DNA from: Leishmania mexicana MHOM/GT/2001/U1103
Taxonomy: Eukaryota; Euglenozoa; Kinetoplastea; Trypanosomatida; Trypanosomatidae
Direction: 5' to 3'
Assembly (NCBI RefSeq): GCF_000234665.1
Contig: NC_018335.1
Coordinates: 620,001 to 684,000, forward strand
DNA length: 64,000 nt
The position numbers were made by a program, and so were the translations under genes. Under the pieces are notes generated by a model, which worked only from the letters and a program-made list of their open reading frames with translations, was not told the DNA's origin and made no database searches. Below, piece by piece: positions 20,683 through 30,967 of this stretch (its first letter is position 1; the number at the start of each line of letters is the position of its first letter).

Positions 20683-23600
20683 TTAAAACTCAGCATCCTG
20701 CTGTCGCAGCACGCCGAAGCACTTTGCCATTTTAGTAATGTACGTTGGCTTCCTTGTGGTCTGCGGACGGAAGGTGCACACGTCTTCCTCCGCCTGCTGG
20801 GCCTCCGTCGCCTGCTCCTTGCGTTTTGCCTCGAGCAGCTGACGCTTCTCGAGCAGGTAGACCTGGTACGGCTGGTAGTTGCGAGGGTTCAGCATAGAGT
20901 GGATCCGGGCGTTGCACTTCACATTGAGCTTTGGCCGAAACGTTAGCCCCTCCACCTCCTTCGCCTCAGCGTGCTTTTTGGCCGCCTCGCGATGCTTTGC
21001 CCTACGCTGTTCATCAGCATAAAGCCGCTCGAAGAAGCCCTGCTGCTGCACTGCGGGGGTTTGCTTGTTGGCGCACCGGCGACGGCGGTCCTCCTCCTTG
21101 GCGACGCGCGCTGCCGGTGATATATTTGGCTTGAAGGTGCACGGGTCAACGTACGGCGAGGCATGCGGCTTCACAAACAGCGACGTGAATGGAACGCGTT
21201 GCCGCTCCCGTTGCGCCACGATAGAGGACGTTTCTGGGCCCATGGACTCGTTCACAAGCGACCTCGACACCATGTCCTGCACGAGCCGCGCGCTTGTACT
21301 TGTTGTCCTCGGGGTGAAGACGGGGGTCATCTGCTTCTCCAGCTCACGCACCGTTCGAGAACGGTTAAAATAGTATGCGTTCTGCCGTAGCAGGAATTCG
21401 TCAAAGAGGGCAACCCGGAAGCTCTCCTCGGCGCGCGTAGCCTCCGCGCTGTCTGCCGGCGACTGCGCCGTGCCACGGCGATCAGCCCCGCCCCCCGCCC
21501 CTGCATCACCCACTTCAGCATGTTGTCCGTGCATTTCTGCTAGGCGCCGGGAGTTGTACTTCCGCTTGGCCTTCTTCTCCTCCAAGAGCGCCACGGCCAT
21601 GGGCGACATGTACGATGTCTGCAATACGGCCACCTGCGCCACAGCGCTGCCTGTCGGGCGTGACTGAGTGGACAATGACGCCGCGGCACCCAACCGTGGC
21701 ACAGCTGTTGCTGCAATGGCTTCCTCCCAGTCTATCTGCAAGATCGTGCTCATGAAAGAACTGAATGTGTCGCGTGAGCGGGCCGCACCGCTGCAGCGAG
21801 GCGCGCGTCGAGCAACGCCGCAGCGATGTCGCAGTAGAATCAGCTCCTCTCGTGCGAGACGGCGGTACTCCATCTCTTGATCAAGGATTTGCCGACGTGA
21901 CGCCGCCGCCGACAGCTCCGCTGGATAAAGACGCTTGTACACAGACTGTAAGGTTGCCTTCAGGGTGGAAGGGTCTAGAGATGGCTGTTGGGAGTCCGTT
22001 CGCGCCGACTTGGGGCGCGTTCTGGCAGACTGCGTCCCTGCTCCATCCTCCTCTTCCTGAAGCGTTCTCTCCAATTCCCGCTCCTGCGCAAGCCGCACCA
22101 TGGCTCGCGTACCAGGCGAGAGAAGCGGTTGAAAGGTGCACTCTGCCATCTCCTTGGCCCGCATCTCCTCCTTGACGCGCTGCTGCCGCCACTCCGCAGA
22201 CCGCGTCAGTGCCGTGTTCTCGTGCGCAGATGTGGCCGCCGACGCCTCCGCCACCGAGTGCTCCGCGTGCACCAGGGCCTGGCGCTGCTCGGAGCGCCAC
22301 CTGTTCACTCGCGACGTGTCCCAGGATCTCGGCGCGCCCTCTGTGGGTAGGGGTGCCTTTGGATCCCGTTGCAGCCCTGGCCTAGCACCATCGCCGTCTT
22401 CGGGATGGAGAACGACGCCAGAGCACACGAGCCGCTGGCCGACAAGCGGTGCGTCATCGACTCGATTCACGCGAAGGCTCTGAAGCGGGTGCTGAGACTC
22501 ATATGCAGAGGCCTCGGTGGTGACGGTGGCGTCGGTCACGCGACCAGAAACGTTTGTCTCCTCAGCGCACGCAGAGGCAGCGGACGGCGCCGTTTGCGCG
22601 GTGTGAAAGTCCACCGTGGCCACATCGACGGATGGTTCCTGCATCGCCTCCAGCGCACTTTGCAAACTCCGCCTCCCGTGTGCGGGCGGAGGGGGTGTTG
22701 TCGTGGCCAAGCTAGCAAGAGGGGTTTGCAGCATCGCCACTGCCGGCGGCCTAGTGTCCGGTGTGCCGTACAGGTCTGCCAGAATCGATGGCACGTCTTT
22801 CTTGATGGGGCTGATACCACTCACATCAGTGCTCAGCGCAGGGCGAACGATGAAACGACTGCCGCTCAGACTTTGTGTCACCACCGGCGTTGCCGCTGAG
22901 GCTGCTGCTGGTTTCACCGGTGTGGTAACCTTTTCGCTGAGCAATGCACGGCTCTCCCCCTCGTTCAAGCTGCCATACGCTGCCAGCTCCTTTTGTGATT
23001 GTGATAGCTGACCTGCGACGGCAGTGTCGCCGATCCAGGAATCACCGAGAAGCTCGCCAAGGATGCTCGCCGCCGTCTTACCCTCGGCACGGAGAGGGTC
23101 TCGCTTCGCCGACGGCATCGCTCTGTCGCTGGAAAGGGGAGCCTTTGAAAGATCCTCGAACGAGTCAGACGGCTGCAAGGCGTGCTCACCACTGACCAAC
23201 GCATTGGACGGGGAGTGTGGTAAGTGCGCCTTTCCGGGTTCACGTCGCGCAAATAGGCTCGATGATCGGCGCTGAGGGGCGAGAAAGGCGACAGTCCTGG
23301 ATGGGTGATCAAAGTTCGCGCGCAGTTGTTCCAGCGCCGTCTTGCGTGTTGCAGCCCACTCCGCTGAGTCAGCATGCCGCGAGACTGCCGAAGACGAAGC
23401 CGCAGAGGGCGATACTGCTGAGTTAGCATCTCCGAGGCTGAGGTTGCTGCTCGCAATCGATGGTCGCCCTTCCCACCGCTGTTCCTTCCCATGGCGGGCC
23501 GCCCACGCACCCTCCAGGCTGTCCGACGAGGTGTCCTCAGAGGCCACATCAGTGCCCTGGTGAGAGCGCACCACCTCCTGAGCGCCCTCATGCGCCTCGC

Positions 23601-24201
23601 GCGGCAACAATGCCGGGTCATCGTCAACGACGGGTACGATGGCTTCAATTGTAGCGTCTTGCTCGGCAACCGGCTCACTCGCCGCGTCGTCCCGGTCATC
23701 TGCCGTGTCGGCTTGGTCGCCAGAGTGATCCTCGCTGTCATCATCGTCGTCGCTATCGACGCGATGAAACGTGCGGATTCGCGGCATGCCAGGCGACCCG
23801 GCGCTTGTGTCCCTCACCGTAGACGAAATGGCATCCGTGAAGGAGGCTAGCTGTTGCGCCGAGTACGCCGTGAGCACCTGTGCAGCGCTGCGGCAGTCTT
23901 GAAAGGCGCTGCTAGCCAGTTCATCGACAAAGTCACGTGATTCAGCACTACTGCTTTCTCGACTGTGATGGTGACGTGCGCGGGGGTCTGTAGGTGGTGT
24001 CAGATGCTGCGCGTTCAGCTTTTCACTTGTTGCATTCAGCTGCGAATTCCCCTCCTCTTGCGGTAGCACTCCTGACGCCCTTGGCATTGCAGAGGTGAAA
24101 CTGGAGGTGGGCAAGCACGACCCAGGTGGTGATGTGGCCACCATCGGGTTCGACTCGCTTTTCCACATGCTCCCCCCTCGGTCCTGTGCACTGTGCTCCA
24201 T
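20683..24201 (-). CDS. Large protein with repeated TFxP motifs, 1172 aa
   Basis: The function is unknown. The first 600 residues are Ser/Ala/Thr-rich and acidic in places (an Asp run near residue 150) and probably disordered. The C-terminal half is charged and coiled-coil-like and is punctuated by short motifs: CTFQP (about 688), VFTPR (about 961), CTFKP (1021), LTFRP (1086) and CTFRP (1142). Each is followed by a short polar segment and, for most, a basic helix. Motifs of this kind recur in several large trypanosomatid proteins, some linked to the cytoskeleton or flagellum, so a structural role is inferred only. A pyrimidine tract on the minus strand ends in AG directly before the ATG at 24201, leaving no 5' UTR. 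The ATG at 24168 (residue 12) could then be the true start. Confidence 0.85.
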   Translation of the reverse strand: MEHSAQDRGGSMWKSESNPMVATSPPGSCLPTSSFTSAMPRASGVLPQEEGNSQLNATSEKLNAQHLTPPTDPRARHHHSRESSSAESRDFVDELASSAFQDCRSAAQVLTAYSAQQLASFTDAISSTVRDTSAGSPGMPRIRTFHRVDSDDDDDSEDHSGDQADTADDRDDAASEPVAEQDATIEAIVPVVDDDPALLPREAHEGAQEVVRSHQGTDVASEDTSSDSLEGAWAARHGKEQRWEGRPSIASSNLSLGDANSAVSPSAASSSAVSRHADSAEWAATRKTALEQLRANFDHPSRTVAFLAPQRRSSSLFARREPGKAHLPHSPSNALVSGEHALQPSDSFEDLSKAPLSSDRAMPSAKRDPLRAEGKTAASILGELLGDSWIGDTAVAGQLSQSQKELAAYGSLNEGESRALLSEKVTTPVKPAAASAATPVVTQSLSGSRFIVRPALSTDVSGISPIKKDVPSILADLYGTPDTRPPAVAMLQTPLASLATTTPPPPAHGRRSLQSALEAMQEPSVDVATVDFHTAQTAPSAASACAEETNVSGRVTDATVTTEASAYESQHPLQSLRVNRVDDAPLVGQRLVCSGVVLHPEDGDGARPGLQRDPKAPLPTEGAPRSWDTSRVNRWRSEQRQALVHAEHSVAEASAATSAHENTALTRSAEWRQQRVKEEMRAKEMAECTFQPLLSPGTRAMVRLAQERELERTLQEEEDGAGTQSARTRPKSARTDSQQPSLDPSTLKATLQSVYKRLYPAELSAAASRRQILDQEMEYRRLAREELILLRHRCGVARRAPRCSGAARSRDTFSSFMSTILQIDWEEAIAATAVPRLGAAASLSTQSRPTGSAVAQVAVLQTSYMSPMAVALLEEKKAKRKYNSRRLAEMHGQHAEVGDAGAGGGADRRGTAQSPADSAEATRAEESFRVALFDEFLLRQNAYYFNRSRTVRELEKQMTPVFTPRTTSTSARLVQDMVSRSLVNESMGPETSSIVAQRERQRVPFTSLFVKPHASPYVDPCTFKPNISPAARVAKEEDRRRRCANKQTPAVQQQGFFERLYADEQRRAKHREAAKKHAEAKEVEGLTFRPKLNVKCNARIHSMLNPRNYQPYQVYLLEKRQLLEAKRKEQATEAQQAEEDVCTFRPQTTRKPTYITKMAKCFGVLRQQDAEF

Positions 24202-24238
24202 CTATGCAGCCGCGATTCGGGGAAAGAGTGGAAAAATG
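24202..24238 (-). promoter_or_regulatory. Candidate trans-splice acceptor touching the TFxP gene start
   Basis: The minus strand reads CCATTTTTCCACTCTTTCCC, then about 15 nt, then ATAG immediately before ATG. If this is the acceptor used, the first ATG would be the first codon of the mRNA body. Confidence 0.35.
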
Positions 24239-25207
24239 GTTTACGCTTGTGTGTATGTTTGTGTCTGCTTGTGCTTCATGTGATGTTTCTCCCTGTCCAG
24301 ACGCTCTCAGCAGCTGAGGATCTTGACTTCCTGGGCACACAAAGTATTCGCCAGCACCGTTCGCGTGTTGCGTCGATGCGAACGTACACGGCTGTCCTCA
24401 GTAGCACCGTCGCTGCACGTTGGCTCAGTTCGTCAGGCCACTGACAGGGCAAAGCTCCTCGGCATTCCGAGAAAAGGAGTGAGGCAGGGTAGAGCGAATC
24501 GATGCGACCCCGAGCAGATGCGTAAAACCGAGAGATAAGGAAAAATAGAGAAATTCAAAGCGGGGTCGCTGAGGAGCTCATTGCAACGCACCATCTGGAA
24601 ACGAGAACAAAGGAAGCGAGGGCATAGTCGCGGCGCCGGAGCCTAAAGCGGTCGGAGGCGAAGGTTGAGGCGAGACAGCCACCTACTTCATCTCGTCCAC
24701 CCGCAGCACCGTCAGAGCAACTATGATGCACTCTACTCTTGGGCCAAGAGTGTCCTTCTCGTTCCTTAGTGGCCTCGATGAAAAGGAGACCCGCGTGCAC
24801 GACCGATAACCGGACTCACCGGCAACAGCACACACGAAAGAGCGAAATAGCAACATCATCAACGTAGTCGTTGCGGTGCTCTGAGGCGGAGGCGCAAAGG
24901 GGGCAGGGCGAGGCCAAGAGAGACCCAGCGATGAGTGGATAGCGTCCTCCCCGGATACAATCCCCAGGACCCCAACAGCGTACCATCCTCACACGTGGAG
25001 CAGAAATGCTCGCCAAGAAAGCCACGACGGAGCAGCAGAGAAGGACAGAGGAGGAGTGGAAAGGGGTAGGGGGAGGTGCGCCCGAAACAGACGGTGATTG
25101 CAGTTTGCCACAAAAATCACCTCGACAGAATATCCGGCACATCAGCATATGCCGCTTCGTCGATGCGACAAGAGGCCAATGGCAACACGCCCACGGGAGC
25201 CGTTTCT
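24202..25207. other. Spacer, about 1 kb
   Basis: No gene was found. It holds the 5' flank of the TFxP gene and the 3' UTR of the NAD synthetase gene. No strong repeat is seen apart from purine-rich stretches near 25015-25080. Confidence 0.6.
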
Positions 25208-26089
25208 TCAGAGGTTCACTTGGCCTTGCAGCTTGTGCGCGTTGCGGCGGTGCACGAGCTCGCAGGCGGCCACGTACCGCTCAAACTGGTCTCGGGCCTC
25301 ATCAGATAGGCTATTCAGGAATTCGAACTTGGTCGTCTCGCGCTGTTTCAAGTACCACTCCGTGAAAAGCTCCACAAAGTCGTACGGGAAGCCCAGCTCA
25401 TCCTCGTCCGTCTGTGCTTCCCAGAGGTCGGCGGAAGGGGCGGCATTGCGCGTGTTCTCCGGCACCCCAAGCACCTCGGCGACCAGAAACACCTCGCTCT
25501 TGTGTAGGTCGGAGATGATCTGCACATCCACGACACCGTCGCCAGCCTTGCAGAAGTAGCCCAGGTAAAAGTCTTCGTCCTTGTTGCCGGTGCCCATGAC
25601 GATCGCCGGCGTACCTTCTTGGGTGAGCAGCTGCGCCACGTAAAAGCTCGGTGGGGTGCGCATGTAGCTGCGCAGCTGCCCACGCGCAAAGGCGCCGCCG
25701 TCGATGCCGACAGCCTTCTCTACAAGCGTGGCGAGTTCGGTGTGGAGGGCGGTTTGGTCAACAACGACCTCCGTCGCGCCGCAGGCAGCGATGTTCTCCT
25801 TTCCCCTCCTCAGTGCCCAGTCACTACTGTGGATGGGCTGGCACAGTCCCACGTTTTTCTGAATGGGGCTGTTGTGCGCTCGCATTGCGCGCGCACACAT
25901 GGCGAGCACGACAGCCGAGTCAATCCCGCCAGAGACACTCGTCACGCAGGCCTTCAGACCGGACCGGTGCATGTAGTCGTTCAGCTTCGCGCACTTCATC
26001 TCAATCCATGCCACCGGGTCGAAAGTCCGGGCCCTGCGGTTCTCTTTCAGCACGCGCTGAAGCTCTGGATGAAGCGGCGCCACCGGCAT
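25208..26089 (-). CDS. NAD+ synthetase, ammonia-dependent type, 293 aa
   Basis: This enzyme makes NAD+ from nicotinic acid adenine dinucleotide using ATP and ammonia, the last step of the NAD salvage route. It shows the N-type ATP pyrophosphatase P-loop SGGIDS at residues 53-58, then GTGNKDE (166-172), GDGVVDVQIISDLHKSEV (183-200), and the C-terminal PSADLWEAQTDEDELGFPYD (218-237), all typical of NadE. The length matches the short bacterial-type enzyme. There is no N-terminal glutaminase (nitrilase) domain, so ammonia or a separate amidotransferase must supply nitrogen. The frame is open 126 codons further upstream but that part looks non-coding. The ATG at 26089 has a splice-like AG 21 nt upstream. 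Confidence 0.95.
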   Translation of the reverse strand: MPVAPLHPELQRVLKENRRARTFDPVAWIEMKCAKLNDYMHRSGLKACVTSVSGGIDSAVVLAMCARAMRAHNSPIQKNVGLCQPIHSSDWALRRGKENIAACGATEVVVDQTALHTELATLVEKAVGIDGGAFARGQLRSYMRTPPSFYVAQLLTQEGTPAIVMGTGNKDEDFYLGYFCKAGDGVVDVQIISDLHKSEVFLVAEVLGVPENTRNAAPSADLWEAQTDEDELGFPYDFVELFTEWYLKQRETTKFEFLNSLSDEARDQFERYVAACELVHRRNAHKLQGQVNL

Positions 26090-27682
26090 TGTTGATGTTT
26101 TTGAGGCGCCTACGGAGAGGAATGCGATATACACCGTTGTCGAGTCTTGCAGGCAGGAGAGCAAGTGTCTCCGGATAACGAAAGCACAGAATCTAGAAAG
26201 GCTACGTCCACGATGACGGTGGTTGTGAGCGTTGATAACTTCGCTTTGCTCGCCTGCAGTGTGCAGCCAACAAGCCTTGTGGTGGTTCGGTTTCCAGTGA
26301 GAGGGTGTACGGTGGGCTTTTCCTTCAGAATCCGGTGCGAGCGGGAGGTGCTGGAAAAGGCAATGGCCACCAGCACCGCGGGAAAGCAAGTGTGTGGGGG
26401 GATGGGGTACACAAGACGAAGTAAGACGAGCAAAAGGGAGCACAAGCTGTTCATCTAGCGCCGACAACGCTGCAAGTAGGTTGCGCCTTCAACGCGTGGT
26501 GAGCAGCACGTCAGCACGGAGACCGCGACTCTCAGGAAGTAGCGCATGTCAAATGTATCGGGCGGCACCAAATGGCAGTCTCTGCAGTTCCCTCTCGAGC
26601 GCGGTAATCCCTTGTCAGCCTTACCCGCCTGACTGCAGCATCTCAAAAAGAGGACATAGGCCAGCAAAGCAGGCACCTCTCGTCTGCCATACTTCTCAGC
26701 ATGGTAGCATGCCGCACTACAAGATGCGAACGTACGCTACCACCTTTTCTGTTTCGCCTTTTCTCTCTTTGTTGTTGTGTGCAGAATGCATGTTCCACCT
26801 ACAGGTATACCAGCATGTGTTTCACCTCGCATGCGCTTCAAGGGAACGTTGTTTATACGGCCACCCGGGCACACCATTTTCTGCCCGCAATGTTCAACGT
26901 GCATGTTGCTTTTAACGAGAAAGATTACTACATCAGGAAAAAGAAACCAAGGAAGGGGGAGAAGTACAGGACGCAGGCATGCGCACACGCCTTGCAGTCA
27001 TCGCAAAATGTGCGAAAGAACAAAAAAGGAGAGTAGGAGAGAATCATCAACGAAGAGCTCGACGGACCGCGAAAATGAAAAAAAGAAGAAGTGTGCCATA
27101 AAGACACTCGTAATGTACAAAGGCTTGGAAAGGCACACGTAAAAGAGGGGAAATAGTCCGTCGGTGTGTGGGGGGGGGGCGAAAGGGAGGGCACACCGAA
27201 CTAGCGCAGCGAGTGCTCACCCTCCTTGAACGGGATGGTGGTGTGAGATGTCTGCTTGCCATGCCCGTGCCTGCGTTTTCTCCTCTGCTGCGACTGCCGT
27301 ACATCATCTCCTTCACGTGTGCAGACGTCAGCGGCGCTGCAACACATACGCATCACAACACAAGGAGACAGGAAAAGAAAATCGCCCACGCAGAAGATCC
27401 CCCTGGGTGAGCGAGAACGTACTTTTTGTTCTCCGTTTTTTTTCCTTTACGAGTGAAGGCAGCTATGAAAACATATCGCGGCGCTGCTCCACCGGCTGGC
27501 ACGACGCAACGAGTGGAAACGGTGGCGATGCGCTCGCTCAGCCAATGTTGCACAGACACACGTTCATCCACGCCGGAGCGAGCCGGCCCCGAAAATAAGG
27601 GGACATGGGAAGCGATCATCACCACAGGACAAGCACCGTACTGGTCGAATCCTTGCTGCGATTTCCCAGCCCTCTTCTTTCT
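26090..27682. other. Spacer, about 1.6 kb
   Basis: No gene is supported. It contains a G-run near 27170-27179 and A-rich stretches at 26935-27090. Most of it should be the 3' UTR of the small gene ending at 27683. Confidence 0.6.
26110..26125 (-). promoter_or_regulatory. Candidate trans-splice acceptor for NAD synthetase
   Basis: The minus strand shows GCATTCCTCTCCGTAG with AG at 26111-26110, giving a 5' UTR of about 20 nt and supporting the start at 26089. Confidence 0.45.
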
Positions 27683-28093
27683 TTACATATCAGCGTTCTC
27701 GATGGCGCGGGCGCGGCGATGCTGCTCCATCAGCTTGAGGCGGTAGGAGTGCGCCTTGTCGGCGTCCACAGTGCGGTCATTCGTGCGGTATGCTTCCATG
27801 AATTTCTCCTGGTATACCATACCCTCCAGAATGGGATCGGGGTGAAAGGTACCCTGGCGCTCCTTCTCCTCCACGTAGTCCTTCAGAATCTCGCGCTTAA
27901 TGCGCTTCCCATCTTCGGTCTCCACAAAGTTCTCCATGTGAACAATCTCCGCGGTACGAATCCACGTGTCGTCTTGAATGGGTTGCAAGTGCAGGCTGGC
28001 GAAGTCCTCCGCCGGCATTGTGAGCACACCATTCCCGTGGCCGTTGGCCACAGGCCCCACCTGCATCGAGTCGTTGTCTGTTGGAGCCTCCAT
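27683..28093 (-). CDS. Small protein of unknown function, 136 aa
   Basis: The family is not recognised. After a polar N-terminus the protein is charged and helical: EDGKRIKREILKDYVEEKER, then a proline break (FHPDPILEGMVYQEKFMEAY), then a basic helix (SYRLKLMEQHRRARAIENA). There is no signal peptide, membrane helix or cysteine pattern. The composition fits a small soluble or complex-bound protein. The open frame runs 82 codons further upstream, but that part is low-complexity and Arg/Leu/Ser-rich, unlike the body, so the ATG at 28093 is preferred. The ordered charge pattern and GC-rich third positions support a real gene despite the small size. Confidence 0.75.
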   Translation of the reverse strand: MEAPTDNDSMQVGPVANGHGNGVLTMPAEDFASLHLQPIQDDTWIRTAEIVHMENFVETEDGKRIKREILKDYVEEKERQGTFHPDPILEGMVYQEKFMEAYRTNDRTVDADKAHSYRLKLMEQHRRARAIENADM

Positions 28094-28468
28094 AACAGGC
28101 ACAAGGGGCAAAGTGGAAACACGGCAAAGATGCAGAGCAGAAGCGCGAAGCAGACGGAGACCACGCGGCGAAAGACGTGCTGAATGTTGGTAGAGTCGAA
28201 AGGCAACTTTACAGAGGTGTGCTTTAAGGTATAACCGAGCTGGACGGATCAAGGACGCCCGGGTGGAGGGTGTGCGAGTCCTGCATGACAGACGCGCAGC
28301 AAATAAAAGGAACAGAAAGGGAGTAGTGGACAGGGACAAGGAAGGTGTCTCGCGGGAAATTACATGGAAGCGAACGTTGAAGTTCGGGGCCGTGGGCCAG
28401 GTGCGGGACGTCTCGATTGGAAACGGTCAAAGCGCAGTCCCTTATGAGCGACCGTTATCGAGCAGCAC

Positions 28469-28506
<38 letters not shown>

Positions 28507-30967
28507 GTGTGGCTCGGCCTTCAGTGGAATGTTGGGTGAAGCGGAGTGAATGGCACACGACACCACGTCGCCTGTGCAGCCCCATGAGATTGCATCGTCG
28601 CCCGCCCACCCACCCCCGCACCTGCTCTCACAGAAGGCCTCTCTCTACCGCCCTCCTTTGTTTTCTTTTTTTTGTTTTGTTTGTACTTGTGTGTTGCCGA
28701 GCACCAAGAGACAGCCCCCTGCCTGTCTCCCCCTGTCACGAATATGAGCAAGTACATCACGGCTCCGCCCTCTTTGTTCCTATATGTATCCATGCAACCA
28801 ATACTTATATATGTATGTACAGAGAGAAAGGTGTGTGTGTGTGCGTGTGTGAGTGGGTGTGTGGGTATAGGTGTGGATGTGTGTCGTCGGCGTCGTCATG
28901 TTGTTATGGAGTAACAACAGTGCATGGCGACGTAAAACAAACGAAAAAAATAAGCATACAACGCATACACGCGATATATTGACAGACAGACGTGTATATG
29001 CAGACAACGAGAGCAGAACACACGAGGACACAGCACCCTCCCCACCAACCCAACCCCCCTCTCCCTTCCTCCGTCTCTCTACCAACACTACCACCGCACG
29101 GGGAGAGAGGGGTACAGGCTGACAGAGATAGTAACCCCCTCCTCCCCCAACCGCGAAGACAAAAAAAAAGAACACGCACAAACGTCATGTGTGAAAGGCT
29201 CACATCTTCACGGTTACGACGGCAGGTAGAAGTCGCGCCCACAAGACTGACACAAACACAAGACGACGGCACCACCACACAGACACAGTCGGGCATGTGC
29301 TCACGACACAGGCGCAGAGAACAGAATGCTATGGGCAAAAGACACCGCGATGAACACGCGGACAAAAAGAAAAAAAAGTGGAGGGCGTAAACTCGGGAAG
29401 AAGTCGACGACCGACCACCACCAAACAAACCTTCACACAAATCTTGTTTCTTTTTTTCCTCTGCCACTGTGCCGACTCTCTGCCGCCGTGCATGAGTCCA
29501 ACCTCCCTCCACCCCAGGCCTTTCAAGGCTCCATCCCTGTGGTGCGACGGGGGGTGGGGGGTTTGGCTACCCGGCTTCTCCACCCGCAGAACGAGTGTGC
29601 TGGCCCCTGACCTAGGGAGTACTGCAGTGCCCCCCCCCCGCGCACCTGTCATCCGTGTTCATTAAGGGGTCGAAAACACCGACGAAAACACACGAGAGAA
29701 GAGACGCAGCCAGAGCACTGCAGTTCAAGTACAGACACACGCATAGGCATACGCACGCAGGATAAAGGAGGAAAAAAAGGCGCAGCAGCCTTCTCAACGT
29801 CGAGCGAGCAGGCAAGCGAAAGAAACAACGCTAGAGGACATTAACAAGGGCACGTGGCATACCTAACTCCTTCAACTACAACGGACAGAGGCACCAGATG
29901 TCACGTGGAGGTCGCGAGGAGAGGCGAGGGGGTAGAGGTACTCTTACGTGTGTGTGCATGTGTGTGTGTCTGTGCTGTAAGTGAACCGGCCACTCTGTAT
30001 GAGTCGCTCTCGAAAAACAAAAACGCCAAAAATACGAAAAAGACGTGAAGAAACCGCACACACACACAGACACAGACAGAATAATTTCTTGTTAAAGTCT
30101 CAGCTGTGATTTGCCGCGTTCTTCTCCCGTTGCACAGCTGCGGAAGGGGACGGCAATCCACATCCACGGAGTGCCTCGAGCACCTCGCAGTCACTGACTT
30201 CGTCACGTCCCATTCTTTTTTTTTCACTCTTGCCGGAAAGGCGCGACCCCGAAGGGCTCCCACGTCGCCCAATTGCGGTTGTGCGAGTGGGCGCTAGAGT
30301 GCACCCAACAGTGCAGACCTTACCTGCGACACACACACACAGGAAATCCGGCACGCACCTTCCGCGCACTGGAGAGTTCATCCACTAAGCGGGGAATGCC
30401 CTTTGGTTGCGATGCAGCATAGAAAAAGGAAGAGAGAAGATTAACAAAGAGAGATTATGGTAAAGGGGGAAGTGGGTGGGGGAGGGGGTCGGCCGGGTCG
30501 GGTGTTTCACATCACACGAAAAAAAAGCAAAAAACAAGCAAACAAAAAAACAATATAGGCAAGCAGACATAGACAGGTAGATGAATAGGGAAGAAAGCAA
30601 AAAGATAAATCGAATCGGGGCATCGCTCGGCAAGCGGACATGCACTAACTCCAGCGACACACCAAAAGAACAGACCCCCACACATGAATCTACACGCTCA
30701 TCTTATCCTTTCCTATGCCTCCCAGCGACAACGGGCGCCAGCGCACGAAACCACACAACAACACCCGCACGGCTCTATCAACACAAAAACGCATACGCCG
30801 CTGCGCAGGTCAAAGAATTCAGTTTTCCCACCTGCGGAGCGCCTTCCGTACCACGATCATCATCTCATAAAATCGCACACACCTGACGTGGGCTGTGAAA
30901 CATACATTTAGCCCTGTAAAGTCTGTACGCGATAGCACTGGGTATCAGGTCCGCGGCGACGCCTCGC
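28094..30967. other. Long spacer, about 2.9 kb
   Basis: No coding frame was found on either strand. It is dominated by simple sequence: GT repeat at 28471-28511, imperfect GT-rich run at about 28830-28885, C-run at 29630-29639, T-run at 30215-30224, and A-rich blocks near 30515-30560. The right two-thirds should be the 3' UTR of the PP2C gene. Confidence 0.6.
28471..28511. repeat. (GT)n microsatellite with one interruption
   Basis: GT repeat of 41 nt on the plus strand, broken once by GC at 28501-28502. Confidence 0.93.

Noticed and set aside
28263..28982. Plus-strand open frame spanning the GT repeat
   Set aside because: It translates the repeat as VCVCVC and has no coding character on either side.
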